Shown in pieces: positions 1 to 8,569 of a stretch of 64,000 bases of DNA; position 1 is the stretch's first letter; each line of letters begins with the position of its first letter. Position numbers and translations under genes: made by a program. Origin of the DNA: Luteimonas suaedae (GTDB lineage: Bacteria; Pseudomonadota; Gammaproteobacteria; Xanthomonadales; Xanthomonadaceae); the NCBI RefSeq assembly GCF_008312895.1, contig NZ_VSSP01000010.1, positions 1-64,000 on the forward strand. The letters run 5' to 3'. Under the pieces are notes generated by a model. It searched no databases. It was not told the DNA's origin and saw only the letters and a program-made list of their open reading frames with translations.

Positions 1-56
1 CTCACTCCTCACTCCTCACTCCTCACTCCTCACTCCTCACTCCTCACTCCTCACTC
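1..56. repeat. Tandem heptamer array, eight copies of CTCACTC
   Basis: Eight perfect head-to-tail copies of CTCACTC begin at the first base and stop 40 bases before leuC. The complement, GAGTGAG, is the unit seen in the inverted repeats at 24102-24169, 24914-25012 and 45104-45193. In those loci the plus strand carries a purine arm first and a pyrimidine arm second, so this is probably the second arm of an element whose first arm lies outside the window. Array length and identity are seen directly; the missing partner is inference. Confidence 0.9.
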
Positions 57-96
57 CTCGTCACCAACGTCCCACTCTCCGGACCCGATCTCCACC

Positions 97-1521
97 ATGA
101 CCGCCAGAACATTGTTCGACAAACTATGGGACGCGCACGTCGTGGTCCCGGACACCGACGAAGCGCCCGCGGTGCTGTACGTCGACCTGCACCTGATCCA
201 CGAGGTGACCTCGCCGCAGGCGTTCGCCGAGCTGCGCGCGCGCGGGCTGTCGCCGCGCCGGCCGGACCGCACCAAGGCGACGATGGACCATTCCACGCCG
301 ACCCTGCCGCGCGGCGCCGACGGCCGCCTGCCCTACTACACGCCGGCCTCCGAGAGCCAGGTGGAGATGCTGGCGCGCAACTGCGCCGAGGCCGGCATCG
401 AGCTGTTCGACTTCGGCTCCGACCAGCGCGGCATCGTCCACGTGTTCGCGCCGGAGATGGGCTTCACCCAGCCCGGCATGACGATTGTCTGCGGCGACAG
501 CCATACCTCCACCCACGGCGCGTTCGGCGCCCTTGCGTTCGGCATCGGCACCAGCGAAGTCGGCCACGTGCTGGCCACCCAGTGCCTGCTGCAGCGCCGG
601 CCGAAGACGATGGCGGTCAACGTCGAGGGCGCGCTGGCACCGGGCGTCGGCGCCAAGGACGTGACCCTGCACGTGATCGGCACCATTGGCGTCAACGGCG
701 GCACCGGCCACGTGATCGAGTACCGCGGCTCGACCATCCGCGCGATGGACATGGAAGAGCGCATGACCCTGTGCAACATGTCGATCGAGGCCGGCGCCCG
801 CGCCGGCATGGTGGCGCCGGACGAGACCACGTTCGCGTGGCTCGAGAACGCGCCGCGCGCGCCGAAGGGGCCTGATTTCGAGGCGGCCAAGGCGCGCTGG
901 CGCGAGCTGCGCACCGATCCCGATGCTCGCTTCGACGCCGAGGTGACGATCGACGCAGCCGACATCCGCCCCACATTGACCTGGGGCACGCATCCGGGCA
1001 CCGCGATCGCGGTCGATCGCGCGATTCCGGAGGCCGCTGACGCGGCGGCGCAAAAAGGTCTGGACTACATGCGGCTCGCCCCGGGCCTGTCGCTGCAGGG
1101 CACGCCGGTCGACGTGGTGTTCGTCGGTTCCTGCACCAACGGCCGCCTGCGCGATCTGCGCGAGGTGGCGCAGGTGCTGGCCGGGCGCCGGATCGCCGCG
1201 CACGTGCGCATGCTGGTGGTGCCCGGCTCCGAGCAGGTCAAGCGCGAGGCCGAGGCCGAGGGCATCCCCGAGATCGTGCGCGCGGCCGGCGCCGAATGGC
1301 GCGAGCCGGGCTGCTCGATGTGCATCGCCATGAACGGCGACCTGGTTGCGCCCGGGCAACTGGCGGTCAGCACCAGCAACCGCAACTTCGAGGGCCGCCA
1401 GGGCCCAGGCTCGCGCACGCTGCTGGCCTCGCCGCTGACCGCCGCCTGGGCCGCCGTGCACGGCCACGTCGCCGATCCACGCGAGTTCTTCGCAAGACAA
1501 CCGCAACGCGAGGTAGCGTAA
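97..1521 (+). CDS. leuC: 3-isopropylmalate dehydratase large subunit
   Basis: LeuC pairs with LeuD to isomerise 2-isopropylmalate to 3-isopropylmalate in cytoplasmic leucine biosynthesis. The 474-residue product has the aconitase-type 4Fe-4S ligands Cys346 (in VGSCTNGR) and Cys406 and Cys409 (in GCSMC), plus the [21 protein letters not shown] stretch near residues 133-152. Length matches the family. The ATG at 97 gives the usual [16 protein letters not shown] start. Its TAA overlaps the leuD ATG by one base, so leuC, leuD and leuB form a tight operon. In relatives leuA lies upstream, outside this window. Confidence 0.97.
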   Translation: MTARTLFDKLWDAHVVVPDTDEAPAVLYVDLHLIHEVTSPQAFAELRARGLSPRRPDRTKATMDHSTPTLPRGADGRLPYYTPASESQVEMLARNCAEAGIELFDFGSDQRGIVHVFAPEMGFTQPGMTIVCGDSHTSTHGAFGALAFGIGTSEVGHVLATQCLLQRRPKTMAVNVEGALAPGVGAKDVTLHVIGTIGVNGGTGHVIEYRGSTIRAMDMEERMTLCNMSIEAGARAGMVAPDETTFAWLENAPRAPKGPDFEAAKARWRELRTDPDARFDAEVTIDAADIRPTLTWGTHPGTAIAVDRAIPEAADAAAQKGLDYMRLAPGLSLQGTPVDVVFVGSCTNGRLRDLREVAQVLAGRRIAAHVRMLVVPGSEQVKREAEAEGIPEIVRAAGAEWREPGCSMCIAMNGDLVAPGQLAVSTSNRNFEGRQGPGSRTLLASPLTAAWAAVHGHVADPREFFARQPQREVA

Positions 1522-2144
1522 TGAACGTGCTCCAATCCCCCACTGCGCAACCACAAGCCGACGACCGCCGCACCCTGCGCGTGCGCTCGCGCAGCGTGGT
1601 GCTGGCGCAGACCAATATCGATACCGACCAGATCATCCCGGCACGGTTCCTGTCGACCACCGAGCGCGAGGGGCTCGGCCGGCACGCGTTCAACGACTGG
1701 CGCTGGCGCGCCGACGGCACACCGGACCCGGACTTCGCCTTCAACCGGCCGGAGAACGCCGGCCGTTCGATCCTGATCGCAGGGCGCAATTTCGGCTGCG
1801 GCTCCTCGCGCGAGCACGCACCGTGGGCGCTGCGCGACCTGGGCCTGCGCGCGATCGTCAGCAGCGAGATCGCCGACATCTTCCGCAGCAACGCGCTCAA
1901 GAACGGCCTGCTGCCGATCGTGCTGCCGGAAACCGTGGTGCAGGCGCTGATGCGGCGCCCGGACGACGAGCTCGAGATCGACGTCGCCACCCGCGAGCTG
2001 CGCACGCCCGGCAACCACGTGTACCGGTTCCCGCTCGATGCGTTCTCGCGCACCTGCCTGCTCGAGGGCGTGGACGAGCTCGGCTACCTGCTCGCGCGCC
2101 AGGCCGACATCACCCTGTACGAGGACCGCTTCCATGCGCGCTGA
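1521..2144 (+). CDS. leuD: 3-isopropylmalate dehydratase small subunit
   Basis: LeuD is the small (swivel) subunit of isopropylmalate isomerase. The 207-residue protein carries the family signature NFGCGSSREHAPWAL and the N-terminal TNIDTDQIIPARF stretch. The open frame extends upstream into leuC, but the ATG at 1521 gives the expected [11 protein letters not shown]-terminus and touches the leuC stop, so it was chosen. The 3' end overlaps leuB by 11 bases, which suggests translational coupling. Confidence 0.97.
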   Translation: MNVLQSPTAQPQADDRRTLRVRSRSVVLAQTNIDTDQIIPARFLSTTEREGLGRHAFNDWRWRADGTPDPDFAFNRPENAGRSILIAGRNFGCGSSREHAPWALRDLGLRAIVSSEIADIFRSNALKNGLLPIVLPETVVQALMRRPDDELEIDVATRELRTPGNHVYRFPLDAFSRTCLLEGVDELGYLLARQADITLYEDRFHAR

Positions 2145-3222
2145 CATCGCCGTCCTGTCCGGCGACGGCATCGGCCCCGAGGTCACCGCCGCCGCCGTCG
2201 CCGTGCTGCAGGCGGTCGCCCACCGCTTCCGCCATGCGTTCGACTTCGCCGCGCACGACATCGGTGGCATCGCCATCGACCGCCACGGCGATCCGCTGCC
2301 GCCGCCGACGCTCGCGGCCTGCCGCCGCGCCGACGCGGTGCTGCTGGGCGCGGTCGGCGGACCGCAATGGTCGGACCCGAACGCCAGTGTGCGTCCGGAA
2401 CAGGGCCTGCTGGCGCTGCGCAAGGGCCTGGGCCTGTACGCCAACCTGCGGCCGGTGCAGCCGCATCCGGCCACCCTCGGCGCGGCGCCGATCAAGGCGC
2501 ACCTGCTGTCCGGCGTCGACCTGGTGGTGGTGCGCGAACTGACCGGCGGCATCTACTTCGGCGACAAGACCCGCACCGACACCGGCGCCAGCGACCTGTG
2601 CAGCTACAGCGTGGCCGAGGTCGAGCGCGTTGTCCGTCGCGCCTGCGCACTCGCGCGCCTGCGCCGCGGCCACGTCACCTCGGTCGACAAGGCCAACGTG
2701 CTGGAGACCTCGCGGCTCTGGCGCGAAGTGGCCGCGCGCATCGCCCGCGACGAGTTCCCCGATGTGACGCTGGAGCACCAGCTGGTCGACTCGATGGCGA
2801 TGCACCTGCTGTCGAAGCCGCGCGCCTACGATGTGATCGTCACCGAGAACATGTTCGGCGACATCCTCACCGACGAGGCCTCGATGCTGGCCGGCTCGAT
2901 GGGCCTGCTGCCGTCCGCCTCCCTCGGCGACGGAAGGATCGGCCTCTACGAGCCGATCCACGGCTCAGCGCCCGACATCGCCGGCCGCGGCGTCGCCAAC
3001 CCGGTCGGCGCGATCCTCAGCGGCGCGCTGCTGTTGCGGCACTCGCTCGGACTGGAGACGGAGGCCGCCTGCGTCGAGCAGGCGGTCGCCGCGACCCTGG
3101 AGGCGGGCGTCTTCAGCGCCGACCTGGCACCGAACGGCCGCGCCGCCGGCACCGGCGAGGTCGCCGACGCGGTGATCGAGCGCATCGCCGCCGTCAGCCG
3201 CGTGCCGGAATTACGCGACTGA
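2134..3222 (+). CDS. leuB: 3-isopropylmalate dehydrogenase
   Basis: LeuB oxidatively decarboxylates 3-isopropylmalate with NAD+ to 2-oxoisocaproate, the step before final transamination. The 362-residue product shows the N-terminal VLSGDGIGPEV, the DKANVLETSRLWREV segment, and the C-terminal YEPIHGSAPDIAGRGVANPVG nucleotide-binding region of the isocitrate/isopropylmalate dehydrogenase family. The ATG at 2134 lies inside the end of leuD; a frame 32 codons longer exists but would only add leuD shadow sequence. It is the last gene of the leu operon, facing korB. Confidence 0.97.
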   Translation: MRADIAVLSGDGIGPEVTAAAVAVLQAVAHRFRHAFDFAAHDIGGIAIDRHGDPLPPPTLAACRRADAVLLGAVGGPQWSDPNASVRPEQGLLALRKGLGLYANLRPVQPHPATLGAAPIKAHLLSGVDLVVVRELTGGIYFGDKTRTDTGASDLCSYSVAEVERVVRRACALARLRRGHVTSVDKANVLETSRLWREVAARIARDEFPDVTLEHQLVDSMAMHLLSKPRAYDVIVTENMFGDILTDEASMLAGSMGLLPSASLGDGRIGLYEPIHGSAPDIAGRGVANPVGAILSGALLLRHSLGLETEAACVEQAVAATLEAGVFSADLAPNGRAAGTGEVADAVIERIAAVSRVPELRD

Positions 3223-3259
3223 CTGATCGGACCCGCTGGCCTCATCCGCCCTCCGGGCA

Positions 3260-3283
3260 CCTTCTCCCGCAAGCGGGAGAAGG
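3260..3283. terminator. Hairpin between convergent leuB and korB
   Basis: An 11-base inverted repeat, CCTTCTCCCGC and GCGGGAGAAGG, surrounds only AA. It lies in the 90-base gap between two convergent genes, where a bidirectional terminator is expected. There is no clear T-run, so it may equally be one of the dispersed CTTCTCCCGC hairpins that also occur near 11815, 12047 and 4555. Structure is seen; function is inference. Confidence 0.5.
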
Positions 3284-3312
3284 GATCCATCGACACTTGC
3301 GCCAAAACCGCT

Positions 3313-4368
3313 CTAGCGCAACGCTGCGTTGATCCCGGTCAGCGCCTCCGCACCCGGCGACAGCGTGTCCGCCTCGAGGCTGTTGAGCGGCACCTCGACC
3401 GTGCCCAGATGCGCATGCAGGTCGACGGCATCGGGATCGACGTACAGCAACCCGGTGACGATCTCGCCGCGCGCGTGGCGCTGCTGGATCAGGTTCATCG
3501 CCGCGATGCGGTCGCGCGGATCGTAGCCGCCTTCGACCTTGTGCAGCCGCAGCACCGAACCGTCGTGCTGCGGGACCTCGATGCTCTCGCCCGCGGCGTA
3601 GTCGGCCACGATCTCCGCCCGCGGCGGCATCACGTCGAGCCGGTTCACCGCGTCGTTGTGCGCGCGTACGTAGTCGTAGCTCTTGGTGCTGCCGTCGTGG
3701 TTGTTGAAGGCGACGCAGGGGCTGACGATGTCGAGGAAGGCGGCGCCGCGGTGCGACAGCGCGCCCTTGATCAGCGGCACCAGCTGCTTCTTGTCGCCGG
3801 AGAAGCCGCGGGCGACGTAACTTGCGCCCAGCTGCAGCGCCATCGTCACCATGTCCAGCGCGCTGTCGCTGTTGGCCATGCCGCGCTTGGACACCGAGCC
3901 CTGGTCGGCGGTGGCCGAGAACTGCCCCTTGGTCAGGCCGTAGACACCGTTGTTCTCGACGATGTAGGTCATGTTCACCGCGCGCCGGATTGCGTGCACG
4001 AACTGGCCGATGCCGATCGAAGCCGAGTCGCCGTCGCCGGATACGCCCAGGTAGATCAGGTCACGATTGGCCAGGCTGGCGCCGGTGAGCACCGAGGGCA
4101 TGCGTCCGTGCACGGTATTGAAGCCGTGCGACTGGCCGAGGAAGTAGTCGGGTGTCTTCGAGCTGCAGCCGATGCCGGACAGCTTGGCGACCCGGTGCGG
4201 CCGGATGTCGAGCTCCCAGCAGGCCTGGATGATCGCCGCCGAGATCGAGTCGTGCCCGCAGCCGGCGCACAGCGTGCTGATCTTGCCCTCGTAGTCGCGC
4301 CGGGTGAAGCCGATCGCGTTGCAGGCGAGCGTGGGATGGTGGAGCTTGGGCTTGGCGATGTAGGTCAT
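3313..4368 (-). CDS. korB: 2-oxoacid:ferredoxin oxidoreductase beta subunit
   Basis: This is the thiamine-diphosphate subunit of a 2-oxoacid (probably 2-oxoglutarate):ferredoxin oxidoreductase, which makes acyl-CoA from a 2-oxoacid and CoA and yields low-potential electrons. The 351-residue protein has cluster cysteines in CAGCGH (34, 37) and SGIGCSS (68), and the ThDP motif from GDGDS at 111 to the NN pair at 139-140, followed by YGLTKGQFSATADQGS. The start at 4368 (MTYIAKPKL) has AGAGG six bases upstream; an in-frame ATG ten codons earlier lacks this. It follows korA on the same strand. The 2-oxoglutarate preference is inferred from resemblance. Confidence 0.93.
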   Translation of the reverse strand: MTYIAKPKLHHPTLACNAIGFTRRDYEGKISTLCAGCGHDSISAAIIQACWELDIRPHRVAKLSGIGCSSKTPDYFLGQSHGFNTVHGRMPSVLTGASLANRDLIYLGVSGDGDSASIGIGQFVHAIRRAVNMTYIVENNGVYGLTKGQFSATADQGSVSKRGMANSDSALDMVTMALQLGASYVARGFSGDKKQLVPLIKGALSHRGAAFLDIVSPCVAFNNHDGSTKSYDYVRAHNDAVNRLDVMPPRAEIVADYAAGESIEVPQHDGSVLRLHKVEGGYDPRDRIAAMNLIQQRHARGEIVTGLLYVDPDAVDLHAHLGTVEVPLNSLEADTLSPGAEALTGINAALR

Positions 4369-4382
4369 TGGATACCTCTGCG

Positions 4383-4577
4383 GTCCGGCCCTCTCCATCG
4401 GGAGAAGGAAAACGCTTCAAGCCCCTCTCCCTCCGGGAGAGGGGTTGGGGTGAGGGTACGGCGAAGTCGCGATGGTTCAGGTCTCTGCCGCTTCGCCGTA
4501 CCCTCATCCGGCGCTCCGCGCCACCCCGACCAACAGCACTTCGGGGGCAGGCTCTTCTCCCGGAGGGAGAAGGGAAA
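4383..4577. repeat. Composite intergenic palindrome between korA and korB
   Basis: The korA-korB gap holds nested inverted repeats: CCCTCTCC and GGGAGAGGGG near 4422-4444; 15-base arms GAGGGTACGGCGAAG (4452-4466) and its exact complement (4491-4505) around a loop with ATGGTTCAG (4472-4480); and CTTCTCCCGGAGGGAGAAGG near 4554-4574. The middle hairpin recurs at 59781-59830 with the same loop motif. This is an interspersed repeat, not coding sequence, and it separates two genes of one operon. Confidence 0.8.
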
Positions 4578-4581
4578 AGCA

Positions 4582-6435
4582 TCACGCCACCTTGTTCCGC
4601 TGCGCCTCCGGCCGCAGGTGCGCCGCGATCGCCCCGGCGATGAAGCGCGCAGTGATCGGCGTGCCGTCGTAGTGCAGCACCGGCAGCAACCGCGCCGGAT
4701 CCAGGTCGAATTCGTTGACCAGCAGCGTCCGCAGCTGGCCGTCGCGGTTCTGCTCGACCACGAATACCGCCTCGTGCGCGAGGATGAAATCGCGCACCGC
4801 GTCGGCAAACGGGAACGCGCGGATTCGCAGCATGTCGAGCGCCATGCCGCCGGCCTGCAGTTGCTCGATCGCCTCGGCCATGGCCGGACTGGTCGAGCCA
4901 TAGAACAGGACGCCGTGACGCGCGGGCACGCCGGACTGTCCGCGCGCGGCCGGCGTGGCCAGCGGCTGCGGCACCAGCGATTTCGCGGTCTCGAACTTCT
5001 GCAGCAGGCGCTGCATGTTGTAGACGTAGTCGGCGCCGCGCTCGGAATAGCGCGCCGACGGATCGCGCGAGGTGCCGCGGGTGAAATACGCACCCTTGTC
5101 CGGATGCGTCCCGGGCCAGGTGCGGTACGGGATGCCATCGCCGTCGACGTCGCGGTAGCGGGCGAACTCGGTGCCGGCCTCCAGCGCCTCGGCGGTCATC
5201 ACCTTGCCGCGATCGTAGCGGTGCGCATCGTCCCAGTGCAGCGGCGCGCACAGGCGCTGGTTCATGCCGATGTCGAGATCGCTCATGACGAATACCGGGG
5301 TCTGCAGGCGATCGGCCAGGTCCAGCGCACGCGCGGCGAAATCGAAGCACTCGTGCGGGTCCTCCGGGAACAGCAGGACATGCTTGGTGTCGCCGTGCGA
5401 CGCGTAGGCGCAGGCCAGCACGTCGGACTGCTGGGTGCGCGTCGGCATTCCGGTCGACGGCCCGCCGCGCTGCACGTCGATGATCGTGACTGGGATCTCG
5501 GCGAAATAGGCCAGGCCGATGAACTCGTTCATCAGCGAGATGCCAGGCCCGGCGGTGGCGGTGAAGGCGCGGGCGCCGTTCCAGCCGGCGCCGACCACCA
5601 TGCCGATCGAAGCGATCTCGTCCTCGGCCTGGATCACCGCGTAACGCGCGTTGCCGTGTGCGTCGACGCGGTACTTCCGGCAGTACGCCTGGAAGACCTC
5701 GGCCAGCGACGACGAGGGCGTGATCGGATACCAGGCGCAGACGGTGGCGCCGCCATAGACGCAGCCGAGCGCCGCGGCGGCGTTGCCCTCGACGAAGATG
5801 CGGTCGCCCACGGCATCGGCCCTGCGCACCTGCAGCCCGATCGGATGCGGCAGGTGGTCGCGCACCCAGTCGCCCCCCAGGTGCAACGCCTCGACGTTCG
5901 GCTGCAGCAGCTTCGGCTTGCTCCGGTACTGCTCGCCGATCAACGTCTCGATCGTCGCCACGTCGAGATCCAACAGCGCACTCAGCGCGCCCACGTACAT
6001 GATGTTCTTGAACAGCTGGCGCTGGCGCGGATCGGCGTAGGTCGCGTTGCAGATCTCGGTCAGCGGCACCCCGATCGCGGTGATGTCGTCGCGGAACTTC
6101 GCGCGCGGCAGCGGCTTGCTGCTGTCGTGGAACAGGTAGCCGCCAGGCTCGATGCCGGCGACGTCCTCGTCCCAGGTCTGCGGGTTCATTGCCACCATCA
6201 GGTCGACACCGCCGCGGCGGCCGAGCCAGCCGCGCTCGCACACCCGCACCTCGTACCAGGTCGGCAGGCCCTGGATGTTCGAAGGAAAGATGTTGCGTGG
6301 GCTGACCGGCACGCCCATGCGCAGGATCGCCTTGGCGAACAGCTCGTTGGCCGAAGCCGAACCGGAGCCGTTGACGTTGGCGAATTTGACGACGAAATCA
6401 TTGACCGACTGTAGCGGGGCGAAGGCCGGGGTCAT
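4582..6435 (-). CDS. korA: 2-oxoacid:ferredoxin oxidoreductase, fused gamma-alpha subunit
   Basis: The 617-residue partner of KorB carries two parts in one chain: an N-terminal gamma-type domain (about 1-190, starting VNDFVVKFANVNGSGSASANELF) and a C-terminal alpha part with the pyrimidine-binding region (AVGDRIFVEGNAAAALGCVYGGATVCAWYPITPSS and RGGPSTGMPTRTQQSD). The start at 6435 (MTPAFAPLQ) has GAGAGG about eight bases upstream. The longer frame to 6540 only translates a repeat (MLVIPAQVGIQAHG), so it was rejected. The gene lies between the GltD-like gene and korB. Confidence 0.93.
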   Translation of the reverse strand: MTPAFAPLQSVNDFVVKFANVNGSGSASANELFAKAILRMGVPVSPRNIFPSNIQGLPTWYEVRVCERGWLGRRGGVDLMVAMNPQTWDEDVAGIEPGGYLFHDSSKPLPRAKFRDDITAIGVPLTEICNATYADPRQRQLFKNIMYVGALSALLDLDVATIETLIGEQYRSKPKLLQPNVEALHLGGDWVRDHLPHPIGLQVRRADAVGDRIFVEGNAAAALGCVYGGATVCAWYPITPSSSLAEVFQAYCRKYRVDAHGNARYAVIQAEDEIASIGMVVGAGWNGARAFTATAGPGISLMNEFIGLAYFAEIPVTIIDVQRGGPSTGMPTRTQQSDVLACAYASHGDTKHVLLFPEDPHECFDFAARALDLADRLQTPVFVMSDLDIGMNQRLCAPLHWDDAHRYDRGKVMTAEALEAGTEFARYRDVDGDGIPYRTWPGTHPDKGAYFTRGTSRDPSARYSERGADYVYNMQRLLQKFETAKSLVPQPLATPAARGQSGVPARHGVLFYGSTSPAMAEAIEQLQAGGMALDMLRIRAFPFADAVRDFILAHEAVFVVEQNRDGQLRTLLVNEFDLDPARLLPVLHYDGTPITARFIAGAIAAHLRPEAQRNKVA

Positions 6436-6453
6436 CCGCGAACCTCTCGAACC

Positions 6454-6534
6454 GTCATCCCGGCGCAGGCCGGGATCCAAGAACCAGGCGGCTGAACGCC
6501 CATGGGCCTGGATCCCGACTTGCGCCGGGATGAC
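6454..6534. repeat. Paired GTCATCCCGGCGC hairpins upstream of korA
   Basis: Two 25-base units face each other: 6454-6478 begins GTCATCCCGGCGC and ends GGGATCC, and 6510-6534 is nearly its complement. Each unit is also internally palindromic (CCCGGCGCAGGCCGGG). The same arrangement occurs at 17767-17863. This is a REP-like doublet between two genes of the same operon. Confidence 0.85.
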
Positions 6535-6547
6535 GAGCAAAGTCGTT

Positions 6548-8386
6548 TCACGCCGCCTCCTTGCACTTCACATCGCGGCACCCGGGGCCGGCATAGATTT
6601 CCTGCAGCAGGAACTTCTGCATGTCCCAGGCGCCGGTCGGGCAGCGCTCCGCGCACAGGCTGCAATGCAGGCAGACGTCCTCGTCCTTGACCATCACCCG
6701 CGCGGTCTTCAACGGCGCCGAGACATACAGGCCCTGCTCAAGGTTGAGTGCCGGCGCCGTCAGCTGCGGTCGCAACTCGTCCTCTTCGCCGTTGGCGATG
6801 AAGGTGATGCAGTCGGTCGGGCAGATGTCGACGCAGGCATCGCATTCGATGCACTTGTCGCGATCGAACACCGTCTGCACGTCGCAGTTGAGGCAGCGCT
6901 GGGTTTCCTTCCACGCAGTGGCCATGTCGAATCCCAGCTCGACCTCGGTGGACAGGCTGTCGAGCTTCTTCGCCGCCTCCGACCAGGGCACCACGTAGCG
7001 CTCGTCGGGCGAGACCGCGTTGTCGTAGCTCCACTCGTGGATGCCCATCTTCTGCGAAAGCAGCTGCACGCCCGGCGCCGGGCGCACGCGTGGGTCTTCG
7101 CCCTCGAGCAGCCGGTCGACGGTGACCGCGGCGGCGTGACCGTGGGCGACCGCCCAGATGATATTTTTCGGCCCGAATGCCGCATCGCCGCCGAACAGCA
7201 CGTGCGGCAGCGTCGACTGGAACGTGACCTTGTCGACCACCGGCATGCCCCATTGATCGAACTCGATGCCGACGTCGCGCTCGATCCAGGGAAAGGCGTT
7301 CTCCTGGCCGACCGCGATCAGTACCTCGTCGCAGGCGTGGAACTCGTCCGGCTCGCCGGTCGGCACCAGCCGGCGGCGGCCGTCGTCACCGTAGTCCACG
7401 CGCACCTTCTCGAAGGTCATGCCGGTCAGCTTGCCGCTGGCGTGGGTGAAGGCCTTGGGCACCCGGCAGTCGAGGATCGGGATGCCTTCGTGCATCGCAT
7501 CCTCCTTCTCCCACGGACTGGCCTTCATCTGGTCGAAGCCGGAGCGCACGATGACCTTGACGTCCTCGCCGCCGAGCCGACGCGCGCTGCGGCAGCAGTC
7601 CATCGCGGTGTTGCCGCCGCCGAGCACCAGCACGCGCCGGCCGACCTTGGTGACATGGCCGAAATAGACGTTGGCCAGCCAGTCCAGGCCGACGTGGATC
7701 TGCGCATCGGCTTCCACGCGTCCGGGCAGGTCGAGGTCACGACCGCGCGGCGCACCGCTGCCGACGAACACGGCGTCGAAACCGTGGGTCAGCAGCTCCC
7801 GCATCGAGTCGATCCGGCGCCCGCCCATGAACTCGACGCCGAGGTCGAGGATGTAGCCGGTCTCCTCATCGATGACCGACTCCGGCAGGCGGAAGCGCGG
7901 CACCTGGGTGCGCATAAAGCCGCCGGCCTTGGCATCGGCCTCGAAGATCGTGACCCGATAGCCGAGCGGCGCCAGGTCGCGCGCCAGCGTCAGCGAAGCC
8001 GGTCCACCACCGACGCAGGCGACACGCCGGCCGTTCGGCTTCTTTGCCGGCTTCGGCATGCGCGCTCGCACGTCGCCCTTGTGATCGGCGGCGACGCGCT
8101 TGAGCCGGCAGATCGCCACCGGCTCCGGCTTCATCTTGTCCTGGGGCGGGCCGTTGTTCTCCTCGACCCGCCCGCGCCGGCACGCCGGCTCGCAAGGGCG
8201 ATCGCAGGTGCGGCCGAGGATCCCCGGGAAGACGTTGCTGTGCCAGTTGACCATGTACGCATCGGCGTAGCGGCCGGCGGCGATCAGGCGGATGTATTCC
8301 GGCACCGGCGTGTGCGCCGGGCAAGCCCATTGGCAGTCCACCACCTTGTGGAAGACGTCCGGGTCGCGAATATCGGTCGGTTCCAC
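6548..8386 (-). CDS. GltD-like NAD(P)-dependent FAD/4Fe-4S oxidoreductase
   Basis: The 612-residue flavoprotein resembles the small subunit of glutamate synthase with an added ferredoxin tail. In order: a GltD-type N-terminal cysteine region (CQWACPAHTPVPEYIRLI, then CDRPCEPACRRG), an FAD motif VACVGGGPASLTLARDL, a second nucleotide motif VLVLGGGNTAMDCCRSARR, and a C-terminal pair of 4Fe-4S motifs (CIECDACVDICP and CLHCSLCAERCP). No GltB is near. Since korA and korB follow on the same strand, its likely job is to move electrons between KorAB and NAD(P). The start is a GTG at 8386; no better in-frame ATG was seen. Family membership is clear; the partner role is inference. Confidence 0.88.
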   Translation of the reverse strand: MEPTDIRDPDVFHKVVDCQWACPAHTPVPEYIRLIAAGRYADAYMVNWHSNVFPGILGRTCDRPCEPACRRGRVEENNGPPQDKMKPEPVAICRLKRVAADHKGDVRARMPKPAKKPNGRRVACVGGGPASLTLARDLAPLGYRVTIFEADAKAGGFMRTQVPRFRLPESVIDEETGYILDLGVEFMGGRRIDSMRELLTHGFDAVFVGSGAPRGRDLDLPGRVEADAQIHVGLDWLANVYFGHVTKVGRRVLVLGGGNTAMDCCRSARRLGGEDVKVIVRSGFDQMKASPWEKEDAMHEGIPILDCRVPKAFTHASGKLTGMTFEKVRVDYGDDGRRRLVPTGEPDEFHACDEVLIAVGQENAFPWIERDVGIEFDQWGMPVVDKVTFQSTLPHVLFGGDAAFGPKNIIWAVAHGHAAAVTVDRLLEGEDPRVRPAPGVQLLSQKMGIHEWSYDNAVSPDERYVVPWSEAAKKLDSLSTEVELGFDMATAWKETQRCLNCDVQTVFDRDKCIECDACVDICPTDCITFIANGEEDELRPQLTAPALNLEQGLYVSAPLKTARVMVKDEDVCLHCSLCAERCPTGAWDMQKFLLQEIYAGPGCRDVKCKEAA

Positions 8387-8486
8387 CGCGCTGCATCCCG
8401 TCGCTGGCTGGGCCGATGGCGTCGGCCGTCGCTTGCGCGGCGAGTCTAGCGCCGCCGCTGCGCCGCGTCATGCTGCAGGGCAACCC

Positions 8487-8569
8487 GAGTGAAGCAGGAA
8501 CGAGTGAAGAGGAACGAGGAACGAGTCAAGGCGGCCCTCGTTTCCCATTCCCCCTTCACGTGTCTCGCC
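8487..8569. repeat. Heptamer-type imperfect inverted repeat
   Basis: The plus strand reads a purine-rich arm made of GAGTGAA, GAGGAAC and GAGGAAC units (8487-8527), a short GC spacer, then a pyrimidine arm (8536-8569) whose complement contains GTGAAGGGGGAATGGGAAAC. The arms pair only in part. It lies between the stop of the RND permease and the start region of the GltD-like gene, both on the minus strand. Confidence 0.7.

Noticed and set aside
1-56. CRISPR array or phase-variable coding repeat
   Set aside because: The array has a 7-base period without spacers, so it is not CRISPR. It ends before the leuC start and does not lie in a reading frame, so coding phase variation is not supported.
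3409-6414. 1001-codon open frame on the plus strand
   Set aside because: It is antisense to korB and korA. In DNA this GC-rich, the frame opposite a real gene is often open; the translation is Arg/Gly/Val-rich with no family resemblance.
8387-8569. Intrinsic terminator for the RND operon
   Set aside because: The heptamer arms could fold, but there is no T-run on the transcribed side, so I list it as a repeat only.
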